This document shows positions 24,844 through 36,909 of a stretch of 64,000 nucleotides of DNA, one piece after another (position 1 is the first letter of the stretch; each line of letters starts with the position of its first letter). Made by a program: the position numbers and the translations under genes. This stretch comes from Paracentrotus lividus. Taxonomy: Eukaryota > Echinodermata > Echinoidea > Camarodonta > Echinidae. The notes beneath the pieces are model-generated. The model saw only the letters and a program-made list of their open reading frames with translations. It was not told the origin of the DNA and did not search any database. The stretch spans positions 11,975,235 through 12,039,234 of the forward strand of contig CALNVZ010003426.1 of assembly GCA_940671915.1 (NCBI GenBank), read 5' to 3'.

Positions 24844-25013
24844 ATGATATTCCAAAGCACTCCTGAGTTTGATGAGATGAGTTCGTCTTCTGAAGTGAGA
24901 TGCGATCTTGTCTATGTAGCGCGCTGTGTGGAACAGATTTTGGCGGTAATGTATTCACGAATACCAGAAATTCCATGGATTCCACAACAAGACAAGAGCA
25001 ACATTATCGCGTT
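24844..25013 (+). CDS. Possible unrecognised exon
   Basis: An open plus frame begins about MIFQSTPEFDEMSSSSEV and continues as a non-repetitive peptide until a possible GTGAGC donor at about 25026. It lies just outside the inverted repeat and before the pyrimidine-rich tract, and amino-acid composition is ordinary. There is no strong acceptor (the best is CCAAAG at 24859) and no recognised domain. It could equally be chance; the opposite strand is open over part of the same stretch. Confidence 0.25.
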
Positions 25014-25059
25014 AGTTGTGAGCGTGGGATATACACCATCCTCCTTATTTGTTTCATTC

Positions 25060-26228
25060 TCATCTCTTCTTCACCCCTCCTCCTACCCCTATCTTTCTCT
25101 CTTTCTCTCTCTCTCTCTCTAAATAATAATGTTTTCTTTCTATCCTGTTCTTGTAACTCTATTCTATCTCTCTTTCTCCTAATGTCTTCTCTTCATTCTT
25201 TTTCTCGATCTCCTTCTCATGTTTCTCTCTATCGTCTTAATATTTTCTTTTCTCTGTACCTTATTTCTCTTTCCCTCTATCTCATATTGATTCTAGTTCT
25301 ATGATGTAACACTTTTCCTTCTCTCTATCTCTTATGTCAAATGTCAATTACCTCTATACCTCTACTTTTGCACTATCTCCTCTAAAAGTTATTTCATTTC
25401 TCTCCTGTTCTTGCATGTACCTCTATATTTCTCATTATTGATTTTCTTTCTCTTCTGCTCGGCTTTCTCTCTTTCTCCTCTTCCGTACCTCTATCCCGGG
25501 GGGGGGGGCGAGGGTCACCAGACAAAAAAGTGCATGCATGCGTGTCCCCGCACCCTGAAAATGGACCCTAAACGTCTCATTAATTGCAAGGAGTCAAATT
25601 TGCACCCCTTTTTCGACGTCAGACTGAAAATGGACCCTAAACGTCTCATTGCATGAAGTCAAATTTGCACCCCTTTTCGACGTCAAACTGGAAAAACAGA
25701 CCCTAAATGGCGTAAACACCGTGAAATTTTGACCCCAAAACAACGATTTCCGCTGAAAACACCCCCTATTTTTTATGAAAATGGCGACTGAAATTAAAAA
25801 ACACCCCTATTTTAAGGAAAGCGTCGACGCCGCCGAAAGGCTGAAAACAAACCCTTTTCGACGCTTTTTGGGGAAATGCATGCGTAGCACATAATGTGGT
25901 GAGTGACCCCCCCCCCCCGGGACCTCTTTATATATATACCTCTATTTTATCTCCCATATCACTTTCACCCCGCTCTATTCTATTCCACTCTATCTCTTAT
26001 ATATCATTGTACAGTTGTATATTCCGTTTATCTCCTCTTCCCCTTTACTTCTGGTCTCACCTCTGTGCTATTTCTCTTTATCTCCTCTTAATTATCTCTC
26101 TCTCTCTTCTTCTGCCTGCTATCTATTATCTATTTCTCTCTCATTTTTCTTTCTCCCCTACCTTTATTCCATTTAGTCTCTCCTCTTTCTTCTCTTGCTC
26201 CCATCCCTATTTATATAATAGTTATATG
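25060..26228. repeat. Degenerate pyrimidine-rich tract (CTCTATCTCC type)
   Basis: Strongly CT-biased sequence with recurring TACCTCTATxTCTC and TTTCTCTCT units, continuing at 28753-29000 after the 2.5 kb insertion. The open frames encode Leu/Ser/Phe-rich low-complexity peptides and are not annotated as genes. Confidence 0.8.
25496..25921. mobile_element. Second copy of the CCCGGGGGG-ended element
   Basis: Reverse-orientation relative of 9685-10036, bounded by CCCGGGGGGGGGG and CCCCCCCCCGGG with GGTCAC/GTGAGTGACC just inside. An ~80-bp internal stretch (AATGGACCCTAAACGTCTCA through GACGTCA) is duplicated in tandem at 25558-25690. It is inserted in the pyrimidine-rich tract. Confidence 0.8.
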
Positions 26229-28752
26229 CATAGGCTTCGGAACCGGGGGGCTGTGGCGGGGCCAGCCCCCCCAAAAAAATATTGGGGCTCAGATATCATT
26301 GAGCCCCCCCAATATTTTTGATTGCCATAAACATCGGCCATCTCCCTTATGATATCATCATATTTGATTCAGATAATATATAACCCCAAGATTTTTACCT
26401 TATCATTATTTTTATTTTTATTTTTTGCGGGGTGGGGGCCCTGAGAACATCATTAGCCCTCCCAATTTTAATGACGCTAAGATATCATTGCATTTCCCAC
26501 CATATCTCTTAATAAAACGCTGATATTTCAGGGCTCCATTGACAAAATTTTTGGCTCGCGCTGCGCGCTCGCACATTTTTAATAATAATTTCTTTTTTGA
26601 TATGAACAAGGGGTCCCTACTATCTTGATTGGGGATCAGCAATTGCGCCCCCGGTGTTTCGGGGGGGGGGGGGGGGGGGGGGGGCTTCACTATTTTTGAC
26701 CCCCCCTTCTGCTCATATTTCATTTTTCTCTTGACAATTTTTTTTCAGCTCACACTGCGTGCTCGCATGTCTTTCTGTTTAAACTTTTTATAAATATAGG
26801 AACAAGGGGTCCCTACTATCTTCTTGGCGGATCCAGGTGGCCGAAGCGGCCGCCCCCCTCTATTGGCGGCGCAAAAATAAAAGAAAAAAGGGAAAAGAGG
26901 AGAAAAAGAAGAGAAAAAGTAAGGAGAGGAGAAATAGGAAGATTAAAAGTGAAAACAGTAGGACAAAATAAAGAAGAAATTAAAGCCAGGTAACCATATC
27001 AAAAGTTTTTCGATCGCTGTTCGCCTCACATTACCTGATTAAATCATGTTCATATGAGGATTAAAAAAAGTACTTAAAATATTTCAGCTCTCACTCTGCA
27101 CTCGGATTACTTTGTCTTATCTGTCTGATGAGATATTTTTATCCTCTTTTTGAGCACATAGCGCTCAAAATGTAAAGCTTTGTGGTCAATATATTACAAA
27201 TTTCAGCCCGCACTTTGCCGCTCACATTATTGTTTACTGAGAAGTGTCCTTTTAATGAGCATAGCACCAAAAAACGCTTAAAATGTACTATTTTCAGGTT
27301 GATATATCAAATATTTCTAGATCGCGCTTCGCGCTGGCATTATTTAATGAAATTATCTTCTTGACTTAAAAATGGACCGTTTTCTAGGTGATATATCAAA
27401 AAATTTCAGCTCGCGCTTCGCGCTCTAAATGTTTAATGACTTTATCATAAGTATCTTTTTCATTAGCTGATTAGCGTAGCACAAAAAAAAATGCTAAAAA
27501 TGCACTGCTTTCAGGTTGATATAAAAAAAATCGGCTCGCGCTTTGCGCTCGCATTGATTAATATTATTAAGTAAGTATCTTCTTTATGAGCATAGCACCA
27601 AAAATGCACTATTTTCAGGTTGATATATTAACTAAATTTTGGGCTCGCGCTTCGCGCTCGCATTGTTTAAGGAGATAAGTATCTTTTTCATTAGGGTTGC
27701 ACACAAAAAAAAAACCCTTAAAATGCAGTTTTCAGTTGATATGTATAAAAAATTCGGCTCGCGCTTCGCGCTCGCATAGTTAATTAGGTGAGAATTTTCA
27801 TTATGAGCATAGCACCAAAAATGCTTAAAAATGCACTATTTTCAGGTTGATATATTAACAAAATTATGGGCTCGCGCTTCGCGCTCGCATTGTTTAAAGA
27901 GATAAGTATCTTTTTCATTAGGCATGTTAGGGTTGCACTAAAAAAAAACGCTTAAAATGCACTGTTTTCAGTTGATATGTATAGAAAATTCGGCTCGCGC
28001 TTCGCGCTCGCATTGTTTAATTAGGTGAGAATTTTCTTTACGAGCACAGCACCAAAAATGCTTAAAAATGCACTATTTTCAGGTTGATGTATTAACAAAA
28101 TTTTGGGCTCGCGCTTTGCGCTCGCATTGTTTAATGAGATATCTTTTTAATTAGGGTAGCACAAAAAACGCTTAAAATGCACTGTTTTCAGGTTGATATA
28201 TATATTTTAAAAAATCGGCTCGCGCTTCGCGCTCGCATTGTTTAATTAAGAGAGTATCTTCTTTATGAACATAGCACCAAAAATGCTTAAAAATGCACTA
28301 TTTTCAGGTTGATATATCAAAAGATTTCGGCTCGCGCTTGCATTGTTTATCGAAAGCATCTTCTTTATGAGCAAAGCAAACACGCGTTAAATGCACAGTT
28401 TTCAGGTTGAATTGAACATTTTCGGCTCCCCTTACGATTTTTTCCCTAGCTCGCGCTTTGCGCTCACATATCATTATTCATAAGGAAAATAATAAAGCAT
28501 ACAAGAAGGCATTCAAAGAATTTTAGATCATAATCAGCTTAGCTTGATTAGGCCTAGGCCTGGATCTACTATTTTTTTTTTTTCTAAAAAAAAAAAAAAA
28601 ATGAAAAGAAGACTTAGTCATTTTCAAAAACTCTGTGCAGCGTCGGGGGGTGGGGGGGGGGGGTAATAAAAAAACATCCCGAAATAGTTGGTGCTGAAAA
28701 AAAAAATTGAGCCCCCCCCCCCCCCAATCCTGAAAATCTTCCGAAGCCTATG
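26229..28752. mobile_element. 2.5 kb element with 14-bp inverted ends and 5-bp target duplication
   Basis: It begins CATAGGCTTCGGAA and ends TTCCGAAGCCTATG, perfect inverse complements, and is flanked on both sides by ATATG. Both outer flanks are the same kind of CT-rich sequence, as expected of an insertion. The termini carry GGGGGGCTG / CCCCCCC tracts and the middle is a satellite (27060-28400). No transposase-like frame was seen, so it is non-autonomous. The terminal CA...TG and 5-bp duplication resemble hAT-type elements, but the superfamily is not settled. Confidence 0.8.
27060..28400. repeat. Satellite of ~115-bp units with GCTCGCGCTTCGCGCTCGC
   Basis: Around eleven tandem units spaced about 109-125 bp. 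Each contains GCTCGCGCTTCGCGCTCGC, then ATTGTTTAAT, GTATCTTCTTTATGAGCATA, GCACCAAAAATGC and TTTTCAGGTTGATATAT. The first units (27060-27340) and the outliers at 26550 and 26750 are degenerate; the best-conserved ones lie at 27640-28240. Confidence 0.92.
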
Positions 28753-29020
28753 ATATGCTCTTTCTTTCTCCTATACTTTTATTGCATTTATATTTTGCCT
28801 CATTATTATCTTCTTGACTTTCCCCTCGCTCTCTCTCCCTCTCTGCTCTTTTATGTTTCTCTCTTTCTCTTACACCTAATGTATATCGTATCTCTCTAGC
28901 TTTCTCCCCAGTTTTTAAAATTTAATATCTCTATTATAGGCTCTCTCTCTCTCTCTCTCCAATTTACTCTTCCTCTACTGCTCTCGTATATGTATACCTT
29001 TGTTTGTATTTCCCTATTGT

Positions 29021-30986
29021 CTCATTATAAGCAGCATTTTTGCTTTTTTAAAACTATATGTTTACAAGTACATTATTAATGCAGCATACAGAGGTGAAAT
29101 TACGGCAATTTCTTCTCTTTTTTTTAATCAAAGGAGTAGGGGAGATCTGACTGTAGGATCCTTTCTTTCTTCATAATTTTACTTCAAAAGATACGAATAA
29201 TAGCAAGAAAATAAGATTGAGGAATAACAAAATCACTATTTTTTAGTTCAGTGAAAATATAATGTTTCCAACGTAAGTGGCAGCACATCTTAGAAAAATC
29301 AGTGATTGAGTTACCGCTATTTCCGGATTTTCTGTGTTCATGTAACCAGGTAAACACTTCCTTTTAACCTTCAGTAACCGGTTATTTAGAAGATATTTTT
29401 GCATTTTGTAGTGAGTGTAATGTTTGGAGCGATCAGTGGTTTCTTGTAGATGTTTATATGGTGTGTGATTGTTGTAAATTGAATGATAGAATTCATGATT
29501 AAAATTTGGCTCCGTCCCGAGCCGAGGGCCGAGGCCCTTCGGCCCAGTGAAAGTTGCTGTACGCAAGAGCGTAGGCTGTGCGAGCCGTTAATTATGCGGG
29601 GCGTGAGTGGGTGGACATGGCCCCAGCCGCGAGCCTCGGCCCAATTATGAAGCTTAACGTTAGCTCTTTGTTCAGGGCTATTAGTCATAAAATGCAATAT
29701 TTTACAATACCATTTTTATACCATCTGTTGCTAAAAATTCTCAATATTATCTGCCCAAATTATGGCATCAAACTAACAATAGAATCTAGATCTAGGCACA
29801 CAAGCAACTGAACCATCTGGGACTAATGACAAGACTCAGTACAGTAGGAAAACTTACAGAAAACAAACTTAATTTTTAAAATCACATTTTCACTTATCTT
29901 TCTTCAATAATTGAGTGTTTGGATGTTCCTTTTACTATCCCTGATGTTTTTAAGTTTTCTTTTTTTCTTCTTCGATGAAAAATTATTTTTTAAATTCCAC
30001 TTTCTGAAAATTTCCCAGCACGTTTTTGGGCGGGAGAGGGAAAAAAATTCAGTGATGTTTTAATTTTTTTTTTCATGATTTTGATTTGAAATTTTTCCCA
30101 AACTTATTCACTGTGTCTTATATTGACATATACATATACTACTACTAATTTTGGAGCAGAAAGTGATTGCAAAAAGGAGAAAAAACTTAGGTACATTAAA
30201 CAACATTGACAGGGTTGCAAAATTTTCCCCCAAAATATGGTAGTTTGGTCCACGAGGTCAATGACATCGTATCCTGAGTGGAACTAGGCCTACATTGCAA
30301 ACATCTGAGTGAGTGAATACAGAATAGCCGCACAACCGGGCCGCACAAGCACTTTTTGCTGTCCACATGATAATTGCCATAAGGTCTAATGCATGGTGGC
30401 GTGCTGTCCGAATTCTATGCACTCACTTTGAAGTTTGATTTTAACACTTTTTGTTCGCCTTCTGTGTTCTCTTTTAAATTTTCATGATTCCCATTCGATT
30501 CGGTTGGTTTGGGTTTTTGACAGGTGTGTCAAAATGATTAATTTACGTCTGGGACAGGGACCAACCTTTAACATCACCTTTCAAAAGATGGACTGGGATT
30601 CAAACCTTGGTCCCCTCCAGCTTGTAGGCTAGTAGGCTAGTAGGTCTCGTAGTCGAATATCATAGCGCAATATAGTTTCGTATCCACACGGGAAGGGATA
30701 GAGTTAGGGTATCTCGATAGGTTTGGGGGTTTTTGCCTAGATGGCGAAGGCCACTAAATGAAGCAAAATTTCATTCAAAAGCCTAGCGCTACTACATGTA
30801 GGCCTAAGTGTGTTTGCTTATAAAGTGCTTTGTCATAGAAATAGAGATGTCTTAAAAAAGGAAGGTAGCATATGGGTACAAAATGTATAATGTATTAAAA
30901 AAAAATCTTTGCCTTTTACTTACATGTAGCACTTGAACAATGTTGCAGATCTACATCATGTATTTATACCATAAATCCCCCCCCCC

Positions 30987-31036
<50 letters not shown>

Positions 31037-31135
31037 AAAAAGAAAAAGAAAAAAAAAAAAAAAAAAAAAAGATTTATTCATGTCACAAGTTACTGTGTAT
31101 AATGTAATCATTGATATTTCCTCTCCATTTTACAG
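29021..31135. other. Intergenic stretch with one GC-rich block
   Basis: AT-rich except 29515-29645, which is strongly CpG-rich and holds GGCCGAGGCCCTTCGGCCC. The end of the stretch has a C8 then about A50 homopolymer tract (30967-31070). No supported gene. Confidence 0.5.
30967..31070. repeat. Poly-C then poly-A tract of about 100 bp
   Basis: Nine or so C followed by long A runs broken by single G. It ends about 65 bases before the AG that opens the candidate exon at 31136. Confidence 0.95.
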
Positions 31136-31273
31136 GATCACAAACCTTAGTTTATCCAGGCTTTTCTTCAACATCACGGATGGTGAAACTTCACTTTCAT
31201 CAAATTTGAACTGATCGATTGAATGATGAATGAACCTATGGATGTGACTGACCAAGAAGTGGCAGCTATTGTG
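31136..31273 (+). CDS. Candidate 5' exon with start codon
   Basis: A pyrimidine-containing CTCCATTTTACAG acceptor opens a 138-nt segment with stops in all frames before an ATG at 31223, then 17 codons (MMNEPMDVTDQEVAAIV) and a GTCAGT donor in phase 0. This is the layout of a 5'-UTR plus start-codon exon. The peptide is not recognised. Whether it belongs with the plus-strand exons at 44451 and 47856 is unknown: those begin with their own ATG in a frame this exon does not obviously feed. Confidence 0.35.
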
Positions 31274-31957
31274 GTCAGTATAGAATTCAACTAACTTTAA
31301 CCACTGTTACAATGTCTAATGAAACATATACTGCAACTTTGTATGTCCATACACCGCACATGATGAAAAATGACAACTTAGGCATAATAACAAAAGAAAT
31401 GCAGCTGATAACATCAAATAATGAAAATGCAGGAAGCTGAAGATTTGCTCTAATAAATTTCAGGGCTCTGGGCATCCTCTGCAACTGGCATGATTAGTAG
31501 TAATCCTAGCCAAAGGATTTTTTTTTAATTGCTCAATGTTATGTTCTCTTTTAGTAGGATTGTGTTGTAACTTGAGCATACATTAACTTTTGTGCTTCAA
31601 ATAATTAATGTGATGATAGGTTATGACAATGCTGCATTTTGATACATGTGGATTAAAATGAAAATGTAACATTCTGGTTTGAATAAATTGTCATGAGGCA
31701 AACATTACTTTTTGATCATGAATTTATCTTGTTTGTCAAAGTTGTTCATTAAAGCTACTGCAACTTGGAAGGTATTAATTTTTGAAAATATCCTTGTTAA
31801 TGCTATCAATTTCTAATGCACATGTATAATCTTGAGCCCTTTGATGCTATGTAGAGCTTTTCTAAACTTCCATTTCACTTTATTTTTTATCAAATGCATC
31901 ATTGAATATTGTAGAAAATGCCCCTCTTTATATTCATTAAATATGATTTCCTTCACT

Positions 31958-32122
31958 GTAAAAGTGGTTATTTTCGCGGTGACTTTATTTTCGCGAGTCA
32001 GTCATTGCGAAAATTTCCACTTTAGTACAAGGCTATTTATAGTAATGAAGTCATCACCAAAATCGCAAAATTTCCCCAACTAGTCCAAAATCGCAAAATA
32101 TCTGTACGCGAAAATATTGGCT
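31958..32122. mobile_element. Short interspersed repeat rich in TTTTCGCG / CGCGAAAA
   Basis: A near relative occurs at 39834-40027. Shared blocks are GGTGACTTTATTTTCGCGAG, TTTCCACTT, AAGGCTATTTAT and CCCAACTAGTCCAAAATCGC. This copy has lost several CpG sites relative to the other, suggesting it is older. Confidence 0.8.
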
Positions 32123-33254
32123 TCAAGTATTTGAATATACATGAATGTATGCATACATGTATATTTTTGTTTAAAAAAAATAAATAGAAAAAAAAAATAA
32201 AGAAAAAAGAAATAGATTGAGAGATATGATTTAGCTGTGTGTTTGCTTTGAATTGCAATTTCACATTTCTTTCTGTAATTTTAGTAAAAGAGAATCTAGT
32301 GTAGTTGGAAAGATGACCTGTGAGCTTTCAAACTATTTTCAGATATTTTATGTACTGTACATGTACATGTAATTAAAAAAGGTCCACTGCACAGGACTGC
32401 TCTTGAAATCCCCTACATGTGTATGTTGGGCCGAACATTGTGTGTATGCATTTCTGTGTGCCTTGCATGTAGCTCTGAGCAGAATTTGATTGCTTTCTTA
32501 TCAATTTAGTATAAAGTTCAAAACCTTTCCATAAAATAAACCTGTCCCAATCATTTGAGACTGTTATTTCAACGATTGAATATCATAATCAGAACTTCAA
32601 TTTATCTTTAATTTAATGTTATAAAGTACAATGTAGATTAAAATATTTCCCTAAAACTATGGGTTTTTATTTTGAATATTTACATGTATACCATTTTCAC
32701 ATTCAACACAAAAACAGACTTGCTTGTTTATAGACCATTTTCAGACAGTGAATAATTTTTTGTTCTTTGAATTCAAAATACAACTACATTTGTACAGTGT
32801 AGTTTTAAAGTTGAAAATAGATGACTTTTGGCATACAAATTTAACTTTATACTTGTACATTATTCGTAAAATTGAATTTTTGCTCATGCCTTACGTGCAT
32901 CTCTAGCCACATGAATGTAAATTTATGAATTCTGTATAATGCACCAATGTCAGTGCCAGTGCGTCTAGGCTAATGTATTGTAGTGTATTTAACCCGTCAC
33001 CTTTGAGGCCCACTCTAGAATATAGGGAAGGACGCTTTAAATGATAAATGTATGTGAGATGTGTGAGTGCAGCCACTTTGCAAATTAATTGAATTGAACA
33101 TAATTAATTTGTTCTGTACGGAGCTGTGTAAAATGTCACCACATATAGTCTCTGTTTCAGATTTCCTTGTGAATTTATTTTGAGGTTGTGCACTGTAACT
33201 CTTATTCATTTATTTAGATTATGCATTATGCACTGTCTGTGCTCAATCCTTTCC
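32123..33254. other. AT-rich stretch, no gene seen
   Basis: Frequent TACATGTA-type palindromes; no supported exon or repeat family recognised. Confidence 0.4.
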
Positions 33255-33504
33255 TTAACTCTTTGCCTGCCACATTAATTTTAAGCATAAAAAAGAAGAC
33301 TTTTCTCTTTAATTATTAAAAATAGTATAACAACATTTGCTTTATAGTATGAACTACGAGAAATTATAACGGCAGACCTGGTCCTAGCTTTATCAGTGAT
33401 TTTCAGATCTTTTAGCCCAGCCATTACAGAGAAAATGAATTATTACGATTGTATAGTTAATAAACAATTGTGACTATAGCCGAATTTGGCAGGCAAAGAG
33501 TTAA
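33255..33504. mobile_element. 250-bp MITE bounded by TTAA
   Basis: Begins TTAACTCTTTGCCTGCCA and ends TGGCAGGCAAAGAGTTAA, perfect 18-bp inverted ends with TTAA at both borders. TTAA target sites are characteristic of piggyBac-like and some Kolobok elements. No coding capacity. Confidence 0.88.
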
Positions 33505-35950
33505 AGGTCTTTCCCCAGATACATGTATTCAAGTTTTAGATTTTCTACTTCATATTGTCTACATAATTACATTTGCATTGGTTTTTACTTGATATAAACA
33601 TGACATAGCAACAGCTACATGCAAACTGGATTCCAAATATTGTAGTTCACTATACATGTACATGTATTACAAATAAAAATTTGTTTTAATACTTTATAAC
33701 TTCATGAACCGGTGTCTTGAATTTGTGCAAAAAATATTAATTTTTTGACAATATTGATAAGCAGAATTTTGAAATTTCATTTTATGTTGTATATACATGT
33801 ATGTAACAATATCAATTATAGGTTTTAGGCTGACATATTTTGTACATTGTACATTGCAACAACCCCATTTGAGTTTATAGCCATGCATGTATAGGAGACC
33901 ATAATAAATGGTACCCTATATTGTTTTGTATTGTTTTGCACTTTCATATTTATGCGGACATGTACAGCATAGCTCATTATGATAATAGCACCATTTGTCT
34001 ATTGTGCACTGCACTCGGGCAAATTGAAGGCCTTTTCATATGATAATAAGATTGATTTTTTTAAAGTCCATTATATTGGTAGTGCATCTACAATGTAGTG
34101 TACACAATCTCATGTGTAATGTAGTATTCCCTGCTGTATATGAGTAGAATTTTAATTGAACAAATTAGGATTCTTTCAACTAGACATCTATCAGCATAAT
34201 TGATTTGTACTCAATTAATCAATCCCAGACATGTATTATTTATTTAAAACATCTTGTATTAAAGTCAAGGCTGAAGCATTGAAGCAATGTAAATGTCTAG
34301 GAATATTTTTGTTTTTTCCATTGCACCTTTGTTTTTTGTATGCCCTTTTGTGTTATACGGGTATTTTAAATATTTAAATGTTTAGTCAGAATTATTCATT
34401 TTGAAGATTTCATTGATAATTTATTCAACTTGTTTTTTTTCTTCTAGTTTTGCATGCATGCATGTATACCCCATTCCCAATGTTAATTTTAACAATTGTT
34501 TTTTTTTATTTCCCCAAGTTATGTAGATAAATTACATATTTTTTGTTAAAATTAAATTGTATTATATTCAGTGTGGGTCTCATCAGACCGGTGTTGCCAG
34601 ATGAGAGGGCTACATGTAATTCACAACATTTGTCTGATGAAGGACCAACTTTAATAAGTAATATTTGTCTCCCAGTTTTGCATGCCCCTTTCCCACATGA
34701 ATTTTAACAATAACCTCGGTTTTATCTCCCTCCCCCCTCATCGGTACTTCACTGCTCGTCGTCATATCAATTACGGAATGCGCCATCGCTTGTTCAAATT
34801 TGCATGACAAAATTGAACCTGCATGGTTTACAATTTTCGGTGCGTATGCTTAAAAAAAAATATCAACAATTGTTTTGGTTGTGATAATCATCGTGTGTAT
34901 TAACTGGATTAATTTTCCTTTCCTTCTTTGTACATGTACGATATCATGTACCTTTGTCTACATTGTATGATACATGTATGTGTATGTTTGCTGTGATATG
35001 AATATATTTTACTGAACCTACTTTTATCCAAAACATACTTTCTTTGTTGTTTGAAATTGTATGTACTTAAAACCTATCTCTATTGTCAATTTCCTTGGTT
35101 AATTTTGTGTATATATTCTCTCTCTTGACTGCCATAAACTCTACACTTGTACATTGCAATATATCTTTTTCGATTATCATTGTGGTGGATTAATATCGAT
35201 TAAATTTCTAATTAAATTACTTTGTTCTCTCTTTGTCTGACACTTTTTTAATCAAACTTATTTCTGGCTGTTTCTTTATATATCTGTGTGATTGTATTAA
35301 CTTTGATAACCTTTCAATTGCTATCTTTCAATAATGAACTATCCAATATTTGCTTTTCTACTTATGTTTGTTGGTTTGGTCTGATTCTTGGCTAACGTTG
35401 ATCTTATTGCTTGCTGTGCTGTTGTTAATTTCTTACAAAAATGCTAATAAAACACTAAAAACTAACTTGATATTTCAAATCAAATATGATGTCAATGGAT
35501 TTTTATTTTTTTCAACAACATCTGCCTACATTTACTTTTACATATCAATATTTGTTTTACAATTTCCCCCCCAATCCTAAACATGACTGTACAATGCATA
35601 CACTAACTGAATACATTAATGAAAAATACACTAAAAACACTAACTGCATATTAAAAATGATTGCAATCGACCCTATTGTTGGCTCTAAACATCTCTCTTC
35701 CATCCTGTCAAATTTCATTTTTTGTTGTGAAAATTGTCTTTACTTTGTTCTTCAATGACTTTATTTTCAACATGGACTATCTCTGGGATGGTGGATCATT
35801 GAATATTTTGTATACTAAAAAACCCAACTAAAATACTGTCAAAAAATAATATAACCATCAACTCTCCTTTCATAACGGGGCTTTTTTTTTATGATGGACT
35901 AACTGTTTCCTAATAATGTTTTTGGGGTGTTTGCTATAATTTGATGCTAA
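33505..35950. other. AT-rich stretch, no gene seen
   Basis: Contains a weak duplication of TTTTGCATGC...ATTTTAACAA (34452 and 34677) and many TACATGTA motifs. Open frames are short and not convincing. Confidence 0.4.
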
Positions 35951-36059
35951 TTAACACATTTTCTTGGATGATAATTCTGGAATGCAGAATGGGCTGTTTC
36001 GCTTCAGGTCCCGAAGCCGTCCTGAACTAAGGGACATTCTACCCTCCTGGTATGAATTA

Positions 36060-36480
36060 AATCTATTTTTTTGGGGGGGATGGGGTGGGGTGGGAGAGGT
36101 GGGTAGTAGAATCACTAAAATCACAAAATTCATAAATGCAGGGCCAATATTCCTCCGATTTAAATCGGAATTCATCGGAATTCCGATTTTTTTTTTTTTT
36201 TTGATTTTTTTTTTTCTCTCTCCAGGTATGGCACAAAATTGCACAATTTTAAGGTCCCAAAATGCAAAAAGTCCTTAAGATATCTACACCCGGGAAAGTT
36301 TTTTTTTATGAGGGGAGGGGAGGGGGGGGGGTTGAGAGCTCATAGAAATCAGTATTGCTCTCTATTAGGGAGATGGTTTATCTGCTATTGTGATTGTGGT
36401 GTATGTGTGTTTTTTTTTTTTAAGGGGGATGAGGATGGGGGCCTGATCCATGTGAGTTAAAAAAAAAAAATTCTACAGCA
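36060..36480. repeat. Homopolymer-rich stretch
   Basis: Alternating T and G runs (36066-36085, 36187-36213, 36300-36330, 36410-36425) and an A run near 36460. Apparent open frames on both strands follow these runs and are not supported. Confidence 0.7.
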
Positions 36481-36853
36481 TATCTTTCATCTCTGCCTCG
36501 GATAAATGCTTGAATGAATATTTATAAAAAAAAAGAAGATATAAGAAAAGAATAATACAATTTGCAGTTATAGAGAAAATTCAATGGGGTTTGTACAAAT
36601 ATTATTCAATAATGAAGACTATGAATGATATTTGGAAAAGGTATGTGTTTCAGACTTGAGGGAATATATTTGTCATTGATTAGAAGAGCCTAGATCAGGG
36701 ATTATTTAATAACTGGTTTGCTGCCATCTGGTGTTGAGTGACAAACATTCATTTCATGGCAATGGGTGTAGCTTTTTTGTGAAACTGAAGTATTGTATTT
36801 TTGAAAGCAAAAAGCAAAACGAAATATTAAACAAAAGCAAAAAACAAAACACC

Positions 36854-36855
36854 CA

Positions 36856-36899
<44 letters not shown>

Positions 36900-36909
36900 A
36901 AAAAAAAAA
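36854..36909. repeat. Poly-A tract of about 50 bp
   Basis: Almost uninterrupted A run; the Lys-rich or Phe-rich frames across it are low-complexity. Confidence 0.97.

Noticed and set aside
25896..26321. 141-residue plus-strand open frame
   Set aside because: Ser/Leu/Tyr-rich translation of the CT-rich tract, crossing an element border; no domain.
27060..28400. CRISPR-like array (regularly spaced GC-rich palindromic repeat)
   Set aside because: Units repeat along their whole ~115 bp, the 'spacers' are homologous to each other, and the genome is animal; it is a satellite.
30585..30625. tRNA B-box-like sequence (GGTTTGAATCCCAG on the minus strand)
   Set aside because: No matching A box or cloverleaf nearby; a tRNA-derived SINE remnant is possible but unsupported.
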